Both the position numbers and the translations under genes were made by a program. From contig JARCOQ010000002.1 of NCBI GenBank assembly GCA_029207755.1, positions 93,285,087 to 93,349,086 on the forward strand: a stretch of DNA of 64,000 nucleotides, given 5' to 3'. Of this stretch, positions 62,906 to 64,000 are shown piece by piece (positions within the stretch are counted from its first letter, which is position 1; each line of letters starts with the position of its first letter). This DNA is from Chamaea fasciata (Eukaryota > Chordata > Aves > Passeriformes > Sylviidae). The notes under the pieces are model-generated. The model was not told where the DNA came from and ran no database searches. It saw only the letters and a list, made by a program, of their open reading frames with translations.

Positions 62906-64000
62906 TCTCTCATAACGTGTATCTGGAGACAGTACAACAGCAAGTACATTACAAGTTTAAGTTTCAGGGTTAAAACAAAAATGGTCAGTGAATCTCAGCT
63001 TGATAGAAAATCATGCCCATGACCATTATTTTGTGCATATTGATAATTAGGTTTTGTTCTATATATTCGAAGGAAGATATGGAGGAGAGACTTTGGGAAT
63101 AAATGCTGGTTTTCCATTTTGTTTTTCTCCCCCTCCCAACACCCAGTTCACTGGAATATAAAATATTTTGCTAAGAGCAAAAATAGGCACTTTTTTTCCA
63201 GAAAAATCCCCAACCAAACAAAGGGGGTTCCTTGGAATTTTGTAGCAGATATTTTCCCTCTTTTTTATCACTCGTTCCTCTTTCTTGTAATTTTATTTCT
63301 CCTTCTGACCTTCTTTCTTTTTCCTCTGTGGTAGGCAACATTTTGACATTCCTTTAATTTCCATCTACTTTATACAAAATGACCATGTTGGGAGGAGAAA
63401 GCAGCAGAGACATAGCTCCAACATGATTTAATCTTGTGAACTCTGTTAATGAATGCTAGTCAAGTAACATCAAACGGTGTCTCAAAAGTGTTGGAGCACT
63501 TCTGTTTCATTAACATCCCAAAACTCTCTGTTTACAAAGATGGAAAGTGAACATTGTTGATTTTCTTTTTCCAGCTAATGCATGTGCGTCTTGCAGTAGA
63601 CAAGAAAAGAGCCGCACTGCTATAGTGAATGCAAGAATTTCATTTTCTTGGTGAAAAGCAGAGTCCCTCAGAACTCCCATATGCCAGCACAACAAAACTC
63701 CACCACATGTACAGAATATCAACTGGTTTCAGAATATTGTTTCAGACTGAAGATAGATTAAAAGGTATATGGCCAGATTTATTTGTTTGTCTCAAGTAGT
63801 CATCCCTAGATAATTTTTCTTATAATACCAATGAAACTGATGTGATTTAAGCATCAAAAATAAATAATGTCTCCAGTCTCGGAATTCAGTCTCTTTTTTC
63901 TCTGCCTTCACTCTTTCAAAGTGGTACTGTGAATGGAATAACTGCTTCCTGACAAGTTGTTGCCCTGCTAGGAATATAACAAGTTTATGCCCTAGAACAG
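62906..64000. other. AT-rich DNA, no gene seen
   Basis: Frames of about 70 codons occur on both strands near 63,060-63,330 and 63,510-63,720 with no recognisable domain. Confidence 0.4.

Noticed and set aside
1..64000. CRISPR arrays, bacterial operons, phage genes, tRNA or rRNA genes
   Set aside because: No regularly spaced repeats, no ribosome-binding-site/gene packing and no recognisable tRNA or rRNA sequence. The composition and CR1/LTR content are those of a bird nuclear genome.

Overview
The window looks like a piece of a bird nuclear chromosome. It is AT-rich throughout and contains no operon-like gene packing. The only abundant interspersed repeats I can recognise are CR1 LINE fragments and endogenous-retrovirus LTRs. 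Three LTR segments match, from memory, families common in neoavian or passerine genomes: termini TGTTGG..AAGACA, and TGTCCTGG with a TATATAAA core and an ATT-rich middle. I cannot name the species. I recognise no intact protein-coding gene, tRNA, rRNA or CRISPR array, so the window is best read as intergenic DNA or the inside of a very large intron.

Layout. 1-6,900: old AT-rich DNA with a possible decayed coding remnant on the minus strand (about 2,969-3,410) and a plus-strand CR1 reverse-transcriptase fragment (4,090-4,575). 6,922-7,715: a solo LTR with a perfect 5-bp target duplication, followed by unclassified, GC-richer DNA to about 8,810. 13,370-14,250: a second, different LTR followed by a CR1 3' end. 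14,830-15,150: a promoter-like or LTR-like block. 16.6-36.8 kb: scattered CR1 copies in both orientations, the longest at about 30,557-31,650 (minus) and 35,610-36,380 (minus) with an adjacent plus-strand copy at 36,463-36,754, plus a minus-strand LTR piece near 25.8-26.0 kb. 40,611-40,820: an uninterrupted GGGAA array of 42 units. 43,982-44,811: a second solo LTR of the same family as the first, with its own near-perfect target duplication. 46,690-47,325: an older LTR of another family. 47.3-64 kb: mostly unannotated AT-rich DNA with simple repeats and two short minus-strand CR1 ends.

The parts do not work together as a pathway. The recognisable content is a record of retroelement insertion and decay. 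I see no new biological system here. The items most worth a second look are the GGGAA array, the two related CpG-richer solo LTRs, the possible decayed gene near 3 kb, two weak candidate exons (11.8 kb and 29.0 kb), a tandem pair of GATA-type motifs near 8.1 kb and a strong G-quadruplex motif near 29.2 kb. Family assignments come from memory of consensus sequences, and no database search was run.
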